Shown here in pieces: positions 32,522 to 40,559 of a stretch of DNA of 55,484 nucleotides. Position numbers and translations under genes: made by a program. Origin of the DNA: BOG-938 sp035524315 (GTDB lineage Bacteria > Pseudomonadota > Alphaproteobacteria > Caulobacterales > Caulobacteraceae). The notes under the pieces were generated by a model that was given only the letters and a program-made list of their open reading frames with translations, made no database searches and was not told the origin of the DNA. Each line of letters begins with the position of its first letter. Position 1 is the stretch's first letter. The stretch is taken from assembly GCA_035524315.1 (NCBI GenBank), contig DATKPD010000052.1, positions 1-55,484 of the forward strand, in the 5' to 3' direction.

Positions 32522-33826
32522 ATGGCGACCGCCGATCCCGCCGTCCTCGACGACTTCCTCAACAAGTTCAAAACCCAGGTCGATGCCGGGTTCGGCCTGA
32601 TCTCCGGCGACGTCACCGGCGTCCTGGCCACCCTGGTGGTGATCTCCGTCGTGGCCACGGCCATGCTCTGGGCCATCGACGAGAACCAGAACGTCATGGC
32701 GTCCCTGGTGCGCAAGGTGCTGCTAGTCGGCTTCTTTGCCTGGCTAGTGACCCAGTGGCAGAGTCTGTCGGCCACCGTGGTCAACGGCTTCGCCGCCCTG
32801 GGGCTGAAGGCCGGCGGCGGCGGGATGTCGGTCTCCACCTTCACGACCGAGCCCAGCCAGATCGTCATGGCCGGCATCAAGGTGATCGCCGCCCTCTTCC
32901 AGTATGTCCAGAAGATCGCGCCCGGGCCGGTCGAGTTCTTCGCCCACATCGACACGGTGCTGATGACCCTGGTGGCGGCGATCGGCATCCTGATCGCCTT
33001 TGTGATCCTGGCCGTCGAGATCGTGGTCACGATCATCGAGTTTCACATCGTCACCCTCGTGGCCTTCGTGACCGTGCCGTTCGGCGTGCTCACCCAGACC
33101 TCGTTCATGAGCGAGAAGGCCATCGGCTACGTGGTGTCGGTGGGCGTGAAGCTGATGGCCTTGGCCATCGTAGTCTCGCTCGGCACAACCATCTTCAACA
33201 ACTACACCGTCTCCACAGACCCCGGCATCGGCGAGGACGTCGGGCTGCTGCTGGCGGCTGTCCTGATGGTCATGCTAGCCCTGAAGGTCCCGGCCATCGC
33301 CGGCGCCCTGATCTCGGGTGGGCCGCAGCTGAACGCCGGCGGCGCGGTGATGGGCGCGGCGGGCGTCGCGGCCGGCGTCGCCGGCGGGGCCCTCGCGGCC
33401 CGCGCCCTTGGCGGCGCCGTCGCTGGCGGCTGGGCGGCCGGCGGCCAGATCGCCTCGGCACGCAGCGCCGCAGGCGCCATCCCCAGCGGCGGTGGCGGCG
33501 GCGCCCCCTCTGGCGGTGGGACCGGCGGCGGCGGCTCCCCGAGTGGCGGCGGTCCGGGCCCCGGCGATTACGCCAGCGCGCCGGTCTCCTCGGCCGCGCG
33601 CACCGTTCGCATGGTTGCTGACCGCATGTTCGGCGGCGGCGCGGCGGACGATGAACCGCCGCCGTCCCCGCCTCCAGCCGAGACCGTGGCCCGCGCCGAG
33701 TCCCGGGGACCCGGGCTCGCCGACGTGGCCCGCGGGGCGGCGGCGTCCACCCTGCAGGACGATGGCGGCGGCCCGGGCATGTCGGCCACGCCGCGCCGTG
33801 ACGATTCGGACGAACCGCGAGGCTGA
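32522..33826 (+). CDS. trbL: TrbL (VirB6-like) membrane channel protein
   Basis: 434 residues. Residues about 20-290 contain several membrane helices (LATLVVISVVATAMLWAI, TLVAAIGILIAFVILAVEI, LLLAAVLMVMLALKV) typical of TrbL/VirB6, the inner-membrane channel. The C-terminal roughly 140 residues are Gly/Ala/Ser/Pro-rich low complexity. A GGAGG ribosome site precedes the ATG. The stop overlaps the trbF start. Confidence 0.9.
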   Translation: MATADPAVLDDFLNKFKTQVDAGFGLISGDVTGVLATLVVISVVATAMLWAIDENQNVMASLVRKVLLVGFFAWLVTQWQSLSATVVNGFAALGLKAGGGGMSVSTFTTEPSQIVMAGIKVIAALFQYVQKIAPGPVEFFAHIDTVLMTLVAAIGILIAFVILAVEIVVTIIEFHIVTLVAFVTVPFGVLTQTSFMSEKAIGYVVSVGVKLMALAIVVSLGTTIFNNYTVSTDPGIGEDVGLLLAAVLMVMLALKVPAIAGALISGGPQLNAGGAVMGAAGVAAGVAGGALAARALGGAVAGGWAAGGQIASARSAAGAIPSGGGGGAPSGGGTGGGGSPSGGGPGPGDYASAPVSSAARTVRMVADRMFGGGAADDEPPPSPPPAETVARAESRGPGLADVARGAAASTLQDDGGGPGMSATPRRDDSDEPRG

Positions 33827-34512
33827 TGATGAGCACTTTCCAGCGCGCTACCGACCGCTATGGCGAGTCTACACCGCCCGGCAGCCCGTTCATGCGGGCG
33901 GCCCAGGAATGGGACCGGCGCATCGGCGAGCCCGTGGTCCAGGCGCGCAACTGGCGGATGGCGGCGTTCGCCAGCTTCGCGGTCGCGGCGCTGGCGGTTG
34001 GCGGCTTGATCTATCAGGGCGCCACCAAGCAGGTGGCAACCTACATCGTGCCCATCGATCGCTACGGCCAGCCGGGGCGGATCGAGCTGGCGGGGCGCGC
34101 CTACACGCCGACGACGGCGGAGATCGGCTACTTCCTGGCCGACTGGGTAACCAAGACTCGCTCCAAGTCGATCGACCCGATCGTCATCCGGGATAACTGG
34201 ACCTCGGCCTATCACTTCGTCGTCGGCCAGGGGATCGGGCAGCTCAACGAGTACGCCAAGGAACACGACCCGTTCGCCAACGCCGGCCAGCAGGCGGTGA
34301 CGGTGCAGGTGGTGTCGGTGCTGCAGCGCAGCCCGTCGACCTACCAGGTGCAGTGGCGCGAGGCGACCTACGACCAGGGGGTGGCGACCACGACCGCCAA
34401 CTGGACCGGCCTCTTCACCATCAAGATCCAGCCGCCGACGACCGAGGCGGAAGTCCGGGCCAATCCGCTTGGCATCGACATCACCGCTTTCCAGTGGAGC
34501 CGAGACCTATGA
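33826..34512 (+). CDS. trbF: TrbF (VirB8-like) conjugative transfer protein
   Basis: 228 residues from the first of two adjacent ATG codons. A short cytoplasmic N-terminus (FMRAAQEWDRRIGEPVVQAR), one membrane helix (AAFASFAVAALAVGGLIYQG) and a periplasmic VirB8-type NTF2-like domain (VPIDRYGQPGRIEL to NPLGIDITAFQWSRDL). It nucleates the inner-membrane complex. It overlaps trbG by 4 nt (ATGA). Confidence 0.93.
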   Translation: MMSTFQRATDRYGESTPPGSPFMRAAQEWDRRIGEPVVQARNWRMAAFASFAVAALAVGGLIYQGATKQVATYIVPIDRYGQPGRIELAGRAYTPTTAEIGYFLADWVTKTRSKSIDPIVIRDNWTSAYHFVVGQGIGQLNEYAKEHDPFANAGQQAVTVQVVSVLQRSPSTYQVQWREATYDQGVATTTANWTGLFTIKIQPPTTEAEVRANPLGIDITAFQWSRDL

Positions 34513-35477
34513 GCTTCAAACTCCGCCCTTCGCTCGGCGGCTGGTCGGCCGCGATGCTGGCCATCAGCGCCCTCACCGCCTCGGCCCAGCCGGCGGCCGG
34601 GCCCGGGGTCGCAGGCCTCCCGCCCCCGCCCGCCTCGGCGCCGCCCGGCGCGGTCGCCCCGGCGCCGCTCGCTCCTATGCCGGTGCGCAAACCCCGTCAT
34701 TTGCGGCCGCTGCCCGGAGAGGCGGCTATCAGGACCGCCAATGCGGAGGCGCGCAGCTACCCGAAGCCGGACGCTTACATCAACTCGACGGCTTATTTCG
34801 ATTTCGAGGCAGGCAAGCTCTACGAGATCCAGACCTCCCCCAATTTCCTGACCACGATCATGCTGCGCCGGGGCGAGAAGCTCCTGACCAAGGCCGCCGG
34901 CGACACGGTGCGCTGGGTGCTCGGCGAAACCGTCGAGGGCACGGGCCCCAACCAGCAGGCGGTCGTGTTGCTGCGGCCCATGCGTGGCGGTCTGCGCACC
35001 AACTTCGTCCTGACCACGGACCAACGCACCTATCTGATCGAGGCCTCCAGCCGCGAGGGCGGCGCCTACACCTCTTCGGTCAGTTGGAATTATCCGCAGG
35101 AGCAGATGCAGGAGCTGGCCGCCGCCCAGGCCGCCAAGGCGGCGCAGGACGCGGCTGTTGTGGCGACGCCGGCGCTGGCGATCGACCAGCTGCACTTCGG
35201 CTATGACGTGCGCTCGGTGAAGGGCAAGTCGCCGCGCTGGCAGCCGCTGCGCGTCTTCGACGACGGCACGCGAACCTACATCCAGTTCCCGGTGAACATG
35301 GCGGCGACTGACGCGCCGCCCCTGTTCCTGATTGGCCCCAAGGACAGCGCTGAGCTGGTCAACTACCGCTACATCAACGGCTACTACGTGGTGGACCGGC
35401 TGATGGACGTGGCGGAGCTGCGGATCGGTGAGAAGCCGCAGGTGATCGTCCGTATCACGCGCACCCAGGGGGGTTAG
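34509..35477 (+). CDS. trbG: TrbG (VirB9-like) conjugative transfer protein
   Basis: 322 residues from the ATG overlapping the trbF stop. A signal peptide and proline-rich region come first (AGLPPPPASAPPGAVAP), then the VirB9/TrbG beta domain (YEIQTSPNFLTTIMLRRGEK, VLTTDQRTYLIEA) and the C-terminal lobe (RVFDDGTRTYIQFP, NYRYINGYYVVDRL). It forms the outer-membrane core ring with TrbI. Confidence 0.93.
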   Translation: MSFKLRPSLGGWSAAMLAISALTASAQPAAGPGVAGLPPPPASAPPGAVAPAPLAPMPVRKPRHLRPLPGEAAIRTANAEARSYPKPDAYINSTAYFDFEAGKLYEIQTSPNFLTTIMLRRGEKLLTKAAGDTVRWVLGETVEGTGPNQQAVVLLRPMRGGLRTNFVLTTDQRTYLIEASSREGGAYTSSVSWNYPQEQMQELAAAQAAKAAQDAAVVATPALAIDQLHFGYDVRSVKGKSPRWQPLRVFDDGTRTYIQFPVNMAATDAPPLFLIGPKDSAELVNYRYINGYYVVDRLMDVAELRIGEKPQVIVRITRTQGG

Positions 35478-35480
35478 GCC

Positions 35481-36698
35481 ATGTCCTTCCTCCCGCCCGA
35501 CCCGCCCCTGGAAACCGCCGCGCGCGCGCCCAAGGCGCCCGCCGAGAGCGTGCTGGCCGCCCCGCGTGTGCCGGTGACGCGCTGGAACCGGCGCTACCTC
35601 GCCGCCGGCGGCGTCATCCTGGCGACGCTCGTCGCCGTGGCCTTCTGGATTGGCTTCAGCCCGCACCCAATCAAGAGGGCCGACGCCAAGCCCAATGACG
35701 ACAGTCCGGTCAGCACGCCGGCCTTCCCCGACAAATATGCCCGTGGCTACGGCGACCCGGCGGTGCAGGCGATCACTGCGCCAGCCCCCTCGGGACCGGG
35801 CCTGCCGCCGCCGGGCGCCGGCGCCGCCGCTCCCGCGCAGCCGGGTCAGGCCCAGCCTGTCGATCCCGTCGTCCAGCGGGCGAGGGAGCAGGCCGAGGCG
35901 GCGCGAGCCGGTTCCCCCTTCTTCAATGGCGCAGGCCAGGGCGCGCCGCCGGCCCCAGCCACCTTGCCCGTCGCCTTCGCGCCTGGCGCGGCGCCGGCGG
36001 GCCAGACCGCGAGCGAGGCGGCCGCGCCCGACGTTCAGCCGGCCAACGGTCAGGGCGGCAAGCGCCAGTTCGCGGCTAACGCCAAGGCCGACGACTATCT
36101 GCAGAGCCCGCTTCGCGAGCCCGTCAGCCCCTGGGAAGTCAAGGCCGGCACGGTGATCCCGGCGGCCCTTCTGACCGCGATCAACTCCGACCTGCCGGGT
36201 GAGATCATCGCCCAGGTAACCGAGCCCGTGTACGACCACGTCACCGGCCGCACGGTGCTGATCCCGCAGGGCTCCCGGCTGATCGGCCAGTACGACAGTC
36301 AGATCGCCTACGGCCAGGAGCGGGCGTTGATCGCCTGGAACCGGATCGTCATGCCCAACGGGCGGTCGATCAACATCGGCTCCATGGAGGGCGCCGACCT
36401 GACGGGGGCTTCGGGCCTGCACGATCAGGTCGATGGCCACTTCTGGCAGTTGGCGCGCGGCATGATGCTATCAACGGTGTTCTCCGTGGGCGCCGCCTCG
36501 GCCCAGGACGCTTCGGCCCGCTCCTCGGGAAGCTTGGTGTTGAACAGCGCCGGCACCGGCGTGGCCAACTCGGCCGAGCAGGTGGGCAGCCAGATCACCT
36601 CCCGCGATCTGAACCGCCAGCCGACGATCAAGGTCCGTGCCGGCTGGCCGCTCCGCGTGCTGGTCAACAAGGACATGATCCTCGCCCCCTACCCGTGA
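35481..36698 (+). CDS. trbI: TrbI (VirB10-like) conjugative transfer protein
   Basis: 405 residues. A cytoplasmic N-terminus, one membrane helix (AAGGVILATLVAVAFWIGF), a long Pro/Ala/Gln linker (about 90-185) and the conserved VirB10 domain: VKAGTVIPAALLTAINSDLP, IPQGSRLIGQYDSQIAYGQE, WNRIVMPNGRSINIGSMEGA and the C-terminal INKD-like VLVNKDMILAPY. It spans both membranes and gates the channel. It lies 3 nt after trbG. Confidence 0.94.
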   Translation: MSFLPPDPPLETAARAPKAPAESVLAAPRVPVTRWNRRYLAAGGVILATLVAVAFWIGFSPHPIKRADAKPNDDSPVSTPAFPDKYARGYGDPAVQAITAPAPSGPGLPPPGAGAAAPAQPGQAQPVDPVVQRAREQAEAARAGSPFFNGAGQGAPPAPATLPVAFAPGAAPAGQTASEAAAPDVQPANGQGGKRQFAANAKADDYLQSPLREPVSPWEVKAGTVIPAALLTAINSDLPGEIIAQVTEPVYDHVTGRTVLIPQGSRLIGQYDSQIAYGQERALIAWNRIVMPNGRSINIGSMEGADLTGASGLHDQVDGHFWQLARGMMLSTVFSVGAASAQDASARSSGSLVLNSAGTGVANSAEQVGSQITSRDLNRQPTIKVRAGWPLRVLVNKDMILAPYP

Positions 36699-36705
36699 GG
36701 CCGTC

Positions 36706-37020
36706 GTGTGCGCCGCCGCCAGCACCAAGTTGGGCCTGGTCGTGCCCGAGCCGCTCCATGCCCGCATGGTGGACGCCAGCCGTGGCAAGCCGCCGGGCGC
36801 CCTGCAGGACGACTACGCCGCTGCCTTCACCGCCCTGCTCGACGCCCTCGACGCCGGCGTCGAGGTGGTGTTCGTCGCCGTCCGCGGGCCCAAGCGCCGG
36901 GTGACCGTGCGCCTGACCGAGGGGCTGAGCCATCGCATCCGCGTCGCCCTGGCGCGGCGGAATCTGAAGATCACCGACTTCGCCTGCGCCGCTGTCGAAC
37001 GCCACCACCCCCAAGCCTAG
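36706..37020 (+). CDS. ribbon-helix-helix-like small protein
   Basis: 104 residues from a GTG 7 nt after trbI. The C-terminal third (RRVTVRLTEGLSHRIRVALA, RRNLKITDFACAAVERH) has the strand-helix-helix look of ribbon-helix-helix DNA-binding proteins. The N-terminal part (KLGLVVPEPLHARMVDASRG) also resembles a short substrate-binding helix pair. As the penultimate gene of the operon it is a candidate autoregulator of the trb genes. The function is inferred, not known. Confidence 0.5.
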   Translation: MCAAASTKLGLVVPEPLHARMVDASRGKPPGALQDDYAAAFTALLDALDAGVEVVFVAVRGPKRRVTVRLTEGLSHRIRVALARRNLKITDFACAAVERHHPQA

Positions 37021-37029
37021 GAGCCCGCC

Positions 37030-37284
37030 ATGGCCAAAGCCCCCGCCCCTCTCGCCCTCGGCAAGATCGACCTCGAGGAGAAGGTCCAAGAGGTGAAGCT
37101 CAAGCTAAAGGGCCAAGGCGCCGTCGACTTGGTCGACTATCAGCGCGCGTACCAGGCGCTGAACGGCGAGGCCATCGAGCTGGAGCCTCTCGTCGCCTCC
37201 ATCCTCGCGGCCTTCATCGCCGGCGACAAAGGCTTCGCCGCCTGGCGCAAGGCGAACCCTCCCCCGAAGCCGGGCGCCAAGTGA
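37030..37284 (+). CDS. DUF2274 protein, last gene of the trb operon
   Basis: 84 residues. LALGKIDLEEKVQEVKLKLK at the start and ELEPLVASILAAFIAGDKGFAAW at the end fit DUF2274, a small family usually encoded right after trbI in alphaproteobacterial elements. No catalytic motif is seen. It lies 9 nt after the preceding gene. The family function is unknown, with a link to the trb cluster by context only. Confidence 0.7.
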   Translation: MAKAPAPLALGKIDLEEKVQEVKLKLKGQGAVDLVDYQRAYQALNGEAIELEPLVASILAAFIAGDKGFAAWRKANPPPKPGAK

Positions 37285-37768
37285 GTCGCGCCGTCGTCGG
37301 CGTCGGCCGGCCGTTCAGTGTCGCCAAGGTGTCGGCGCGCGGCGTTTTAGTACAGCGAATCGCTTCGACCTGATTCGATTGTGGCCGACTCCGATTCTAG
37401 TGTTCGGACAAGGTCAACAATACCGCCCTCTGGCGGTAAAACCGGGGGATTCCTGCCTCCGCGAGCGTTGGGCGCTCCCCAGACTCATCCCAGGCTCCAC
37501 CGTGCCGAACCGTATGCGGACGACGCCGCGTGCCTCGGCGACTGGAGCACTGATCGATGACCTAACGACGAGCCCCTGAAACGGCGAAAGCCCCCCGTTG
37601 GCGCGGAGGGCTCTCGGATATCGCAGTGCCGTTGTGGAAGGCGGCGAAATAACTGGTCCAGGCTATGGCTCTTCGAAAGAGGGGTCAAGGACCAGACGGG
37701 GATCTTTTGTCTCCGATTTCGGCGGTGTCGACCCCGTCCCAAGAGCTCGTCCCAATGAAGGGACCAAC
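37285..37768. other. intergenic region between trb operon and repC-like gene
   Basis: No gene is supported over about 480 nt. A perfect 7-bp hairpin, TACCGCC-CTCT-GGCGGTA, is at 37421-37438, followed by AAA. This is a plausible place for the replication gene promoter or part of an origin, but no iterons are obvious. Confidence 0.4.
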
Positions 37769-39187
37769 ATGCAGACCGCCGAATCTGAGGATTGGCGGCC
37801 CGGCTTCGCTAAGCGCGCGGACAACTTCGAGGAGGTCTGCGCGCAGGCGGAGGGCTGGCGCTGGAGCCCAGGCGAGACCGTCGCCCGGGTCGCTGGCGCT
37901 GTGCTGAAGGGCACGCCCACCCTGACCATCCCGCAGCGCATGACGCTGCTGATCTATGTCGAGCACCTGAACCAGGAGCGCTTGGAGCAGGACATCGCCT
38001 GCGTCTGGCCGTCGACGGCCCTAGTGGCCGAATATCTAGGCTGCAGCCAGAGCCAGGCCCGGGCCAACCGGCGCGCCCTGGAGGCCGCCGGCTTCCTGGT
38101 GCGCGACTACACCAAGGCCAATCGGCCTGCTGGTGTGGAGGCCTACGACCTGCGTCCGCTGATGGCGCGGCTCGCTGAGCTGGAAGGCGTCGACGTCGCG
38201 ATCCGCGGGGCGATGGAGGCCCGCAGGGCCGCCTATTCCGACAACGTCGTCTTCGCGACGAGATATAGCGCCCGGGCGCCGGAATCCCGGCGCCTAGAAC
38301 AGTCCCATGAGAACTTCAGTTCTTCTGTACGAGAGAAGGCCACGGCTTCGCCGCGACATAGTTCGCCTTCTCGGCCCGCTCCGCGGTCCGGGAACGGCCA
38401 AGGTAGCGACGACTCGGGCGAACGCCCTCGCCGCGGACAGGGCCGCGCCCTTGGCTCTCCAGGGGGAGCCAGCGGGTTCGGCGGCGCGTCCCTGGCGCCC
38501 TCGGTGTACGCGGAAATGGTCCGCAAGGAGCTTCAGTCGGCCGCCGAGGTATGTCCGAGGCTGGCTCCGCTGGTCACCCCTGCCTTGCTGGCCGATCCGC
38601 TCGGCGCCGCGCCTGAGGTCTGCGCCCAGGTGGCGGCCGCCGCGCAGAAGTTCCTGCCCAACCCGGAGCGCAACAACGACAAGACCGCGCTCTGGGGCTG
38701 GCGCAAGCACGGAATCCGCGTGCTGGTGATGCTGGCCATCGCCCTGGAAGATCCCGAGGTGAAGAGCCCGTGCGGCTACTTCGGCAGCCTGACCGGCCAG
38801 GATCGGGGGGCCGCCGACCTGCGCCTGAACCTGGCGCGGATTCTCAAGGGCAAGGGCCTGGTCGCGCCGCCGGCGCCGGAGGCCGGCCCGCCTGCCGTTG
38901 CGATGCCAGACCCGGAACCCGAACTGATGTTCCAGCCGGGAATCGAGGACCCGCCCTGGCCCGAGATCGCCGCCCATCTGCGGGCGATCGTCCGCGAGGG
39001 CGCCTGGGGGAGCTGGTTCGGCCGCATCGGCTTCCATGGGATCGTCGACGGGGTGATGACCATCTCGACGCCGACCGGGATCGCCGCCGACCGGATCAAA
39101 CGCGAGTACAAGGCCGCGATCCTGCAGGCCGCCGAGTTGGCGGAGGTGTTCGTCGACACCGTGGTGGTGATGGTGAGGAAGCGGTGA
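37769..39187 (+). CDS. RepC-like plasmid replication initiator with DnaA N-domain-like C-terminus
   Basis: 472 residues from the ATG at 37769, with AAGGGA 6 nt upstream. The N-terminal winged-helix part (CVWPSTALVAEYLGCSQSQA, RANRRALEAAGFLVRDYTKA) and the later SPCGYFGSLTGQDRGAADLR segment resemble RepC initiators. The last roughly 70 residues (WGSWFGRIGFHGIVDGVMTI, STPTGIAADRIKREYK) resemble the DnaA N-terminal domain that recruits DnaB helicase. Between them is a long disordered Ser/Arg/Gly linker. No RepA or RepB gene is adjacent, so it is not a standard repABC unit. Confidence 0.65.
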   Translation: MQTAESEDWRPGFAKRADNFEEVCAQAEGWRWSPGETVARVAGAVLKGTPTLTIPQRMTLLIYVEHLNQERLEQDIACVWPSTALVAEYLGCSQSQARANRRALEAAGFLVRDYTKANRPAGVEAYDLRPLMARLAELEGVDVAIRGAMEARRAAYSDNVVFATRYSARAPESRRLEQSHENFSSSVREKATASPRHSSPSRPAPRSGNGQGSDDSGERPRRGQGRALGSPGGASGFGGASLAPSVYAEMVRKELQSAAEVCPRLAPLVTPALLADPLGAAPEVCAQVAAAAQKFLPNPERNNDKTALWGWRKHGIRVLVMLAIALEDPEVKSPCGYFGSLTGQDRGAADLRLNLARILKGKGLVAPPAPEAGPPAVAMPDPEPELMFQPGIEDPPWPEIAAHLRAIVREGAWGSWFGRIGFHGIVDGVMTISTPTGIAADRIKREYKAAILQAAELAEVFVDTVVVMVRKR

Positions 39188-39205
39188 TCCGACCCGCTTC
39201 GCTCG

Positions 39206-39859
39206 TCAAGCCGGGGACAGCGCGATGATGGGCCTGAGGCCAGCGCTGCCGTCTGCCACGTCGTCGCGGATCCGCTCCCTCACGGCGCGGTGCATGAAGC
39301 GGAGGGCCAGGGCGGTGTTGTTCGCCAGGGCGTCGTCCATCTCGGCCTGGCGCATGACCATCAAACTGTGGGTCGCATATGGCTTCGCCAGCCGTGTGAC
39401 GAACCGGCGGATGCGGGCGTCATGGGCTTCGGGCAAACCGAGGAATGCCGCTATGGCGAACGCCCGCGCAATGTCGTGGCCGAGCACTGTGCGGCAGTCG
39501 TCGTCGGCGGCGCCGCGGCTCAGGAGCCAAGCCTTGAGGGTCAGTTCGACGCCGACGCAAAGGGTATGCACATCGGCCTCGGTGGCGGCCCCGGGATTGG
39601 CCGGACCGCTGAGAAAGCCCTCAGCGGTCTCCAGATGGTGCATCGCAAGATCGAGGCCGGTGTCGAGCGGGATCGACGGCTGTCGCTTTGCGAACCACGC
39701 CGCCAGGTCGGAGAGCGCTTCGGCCGCGGTCGGGAATGGCCCCTTCGGGCCGCGGCGGCTGTCATGCCAAAACCAGCCGGGTCGGCCGCCGAAGGCGTCT
39801 TCAGTCTCTGAGGTGGTCTGGATAATTTCGACGTCGAGATCATCGAGTTGGACGTGCAT
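39206..39859 (-). CDS. hypothetical protein with HEPN-like C-terminal half
   Basis: 217 residues, convergent with the repC-like gene (18 nt apart). The N-terminal part includes GWFWHDSRRGPKGPFPTAAE, a short domain often seen in phage and plasmid hypotheticals. The C-terminal part (GVELTLKAWLLSRGAADDDC, TVLGHDIARAFAIAAFLGLP) resembles HEPN domains, which have an (E)xxLKA..L...G....GH.L pattern. The HEPN Rx4-6H ribonuclease motif is not obvious. Function unknown. Confidence 0.5.
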   Translation of the reverse strand: MHVQLDDLDVEIIQTTSETEDAFGGRPGWFWHDSRRGPKGPFPTAAEALSDLAAWFAKRQPSIPLDTGLDLAMHHLETAEGFLSGPANPGAATEADVHTLCVGVELTLKAWLLSRGAADDDCRTVLGHDIARAFAIAAFLGLPEAHDARIRRFVTRLAKPYATHSLMVMRQAEMDDALANNTALALRFMHRAVRERIRDDVADGSAGLRPIIALSPA

Positions 39860-39896
39860 CGTCGCCTCCTGAGGTGCAGGAGACCGCCGTCCGACT

Positions 39897-39924
39897 CTAT
39901 ATTCAAACTATATTCGTCTATATT
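39897..39924. repeat. three CTATATT direct repeats at about one helical turn
   Basis: CTATATT at 39897-39903, 39908-39914 and 39918-39924 (steps of 11 and 10 nt), in an 80-nt gap just upstream of the 39859 gene. The AT-rich block in a GC-rich region suggests a promoter -10 region with regulator half-sites. Confidence 0.55.
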
Positions 39925-39941
39925 TTCAGCGGGGTACGGCG

Positions 39942-40268
39942 TCAGGCGTCCGTGGAGAGGACGATGGCCCCCCGGTAGCCCATGTCCTGTCGGACGGTCC
40001 GAATGGCCAGGGCGACGTCCTTGTATGTGCGCGGCAAATCGCTGTCGAACTTGTTGACCAGGTACTCACCCTTCTCGCCGGAGAGCCGTACACGGATCGT
40101 CCAGATGCCGTCGGCGCCTTCGATCAGGCGCGCTTCGGTGATCGCTCCGCCACGCGCTAGGAAGCCATTGAGGGCGCGCAGGCGCATGGCCTGTTCGCCG
40201 TCGGCGCGGCGAACCCAGGCTTCGTCCGGTCCGGACGCGATCGTGTCGTTGGATTCTGGTCCCGCCAA
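39942..40268 (-). CDS. small conserved element protein (STDA C-terminus)
   Basis: 108 residues from the TTG at 40268, chosen for the upstream AAGGGAG; the frame stays open to 40409 but that part looks non-coding. Core: RALNGFLARGGAITEARLIE, TIRVRLSGEKGEYLVNKFDS, RTYKDVALAIRTVRQDMGYR and a final IVLSTDA. This resembles short proteins near replication/partition genes of alphaproteobacterial conjugative elements. Function unknown. Confidence 0.55.
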   Translation of the reverse strand: MAGPESNDTIASGPDEAWVRRADGEQAMRLRALNGFLARGGAITEARLIEGADGIWTIRVRLSGEKGEYLVNKFDSDLPRTYKDVALAIRTVRQDMGYRGAIVLSTDA

Positions 40269-40319
40269 GGGTGGCTGATCTCCCTTCCCCAGCGCAGAGC
40301 TAAACTGAATCCCCGGAAA

Positions 40320-40337
40320 TGTCCTGACCTTAGGACA
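40320..40337. promoter_or_regulatory. palindrome upstream of the 40268 gene
   Basis: TGTCCT-GACCTT-AGGACA, a perfect 6-bp inverted repeat with a 6-nt spacer, 52 nt before the TTG start of the minus-strand gene. It is a likely operator. I saw no second copy. Confidence 0.5.
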
Positions 40338-40474
40338 TGAATGCCGAGTCTTGAGGGGACCCTTTTGAGTAGTTTGGGGGGGAGCGCCCTCCCCCTGTGC
40401 CGAAGCCACTCAGCGTCTTCGGCAACCCCCACCTGCGGGGACACCCCGCAACGCCCCGTTTGGAGGTGCGTAGC

Positions 40475-40498
40475 GCAGTATTTATGATAAAATACTGC
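40475..40498. promoter_or_regulatory. 24-nt palindromic site upstream of the toprim/parB operon (copy 2)
   Basis: GCAGTA-N12-TACTGC, with identical arms, spacing and GATAAAA spacer end to the site at 27844-27867. It lies 61 nt before the toprim start. The flanking base is also a C before the left arm in both copies. It is a common regulatory site for two operons of the element. Confidence 0.7.
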
Positions 40499-40559
40499 GT
40501 CCCGAGCTGGCGGAGGGGGAGAAAGGGACAGGACGACCGGACTTGTTCGGAGGTTTGTC

